From Sphingomonas sp. CCH10-B3 (GTDB lineage: Bacteria; Pseudomonadota; Alphaproteobacteria; Sphingomonadales; Sphingomonadaceae), in NCBI RefSeq assembly GCF_001556185.1, contig NZ_LSIJ01000031.1:1-42339 (forward strand): a stretch of 42,339 nt of DNA, in the 5' to 3' direction. A model generated the notes under the pieces. The model ran no database searches and was not told where the DNA came from. It worked only from the letters and a program-made list of their open reading frames with translations. This document shows positions 42,338 through 42,339 of the stretch, piece after piece (position 1 is the stretch's first letter; the number at the start of each line of letters is the position of its first letter). The position numbers and the translations under genes are program-made.

Positions 42338-42339
42338 GG

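Overview
The window is a high-GC, plasmid-borne segment from an alphaproteobacterium, most likely a sphingomonad (Erythrobacteraceae or Sphingomonadaceae type). The evidence is an iteron-controlled Rep_3 initiator with parA, parB and two parS-like palindromes, a strawberry-notch helicase/methylase, a WGR protein and a Toprim primase-like protein, and an alginate-export-type porin inside a nitrate operon. The assignment rests on gene content and style, not on any search. No rRNA, tRNA, CRISPR array or conjugation (tra/mob) genes were seen.

Layout. (1) 1-52 and 42286-42337 are the same 52-bp sequence in inverted orientation, probably the end of a transposon that closes the molecule but is missing from the assembly. 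(2) 53-1682 is the tail of an adaptor gene and the 5' half of an HME-type RND efflux pump gene, which is cut off and meets, tail to tail, the cut-off 3' end of a strawberry-notch gene (1683-5342). (3) 5493-7118 is a HipBA toxin-antitoxin pair with two spaced operators. (4) 7248-10930 is a Gabija-type anti-phage pair, gajA-gajB. (5) 11092-12306 holds a primase-like gene and a WGR gene. (6) 12430-16485 is the replication and partition core: 22-bp iterons, a repA operator, repA, parS, parA, parS, parB, with two extra iteron-like sites inside parB. (7) 16445-23225 is a recombination module: tniA, tniB and tniQ (Tn5053/Tn402 type) between two related genes of unknown function, followed by a large tyrosine recombinase with a palindromic upstream site. 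(8) 23441-37957 is a complete nitrate assimilation cluster, all on the minus strand: nasT-nasS, an ANTAR-type leader with terminator, nrtA, nrtB, a fused double-ATPase nrtC/D, a porin, nirB, nirD, nasA, cobA and mobA. (9) 38360-39048 is an autoregulated membrane-protein/XRE pair with tandem operators. (10) 39110-40480 is an IS1111-group IS110-family element. (11) 40561-42329 is a small tyrosine recombinase and a secreted PA14-like protein whose end runs into the terminal repeat.

How the genes work together. The nitrate cluster is self-sufficient: NasS (sensor) and NasT (RNA-binding antiterminator) should act on the leader before nrtA. Nitrate would cross the outer membrane by the porin and the inner membrane by NrtABCD, be reduced by NasA to nitrite and by NirBD to ammonium. 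CobA supplies the siroheme precursor for NirB, and MobA matures the molybdenum cofactor for NasA. The plasmid core maintains this cargo, with HipBA and Gabija as stability and defence functions.

The features I judge most worth following are the iteron-like pair inside parB, the ANTAR leader, the tni module flanked by two homologous unknown genes and joined to a tyrosine recombinase, and the two apparently leaderless regulatory genes.
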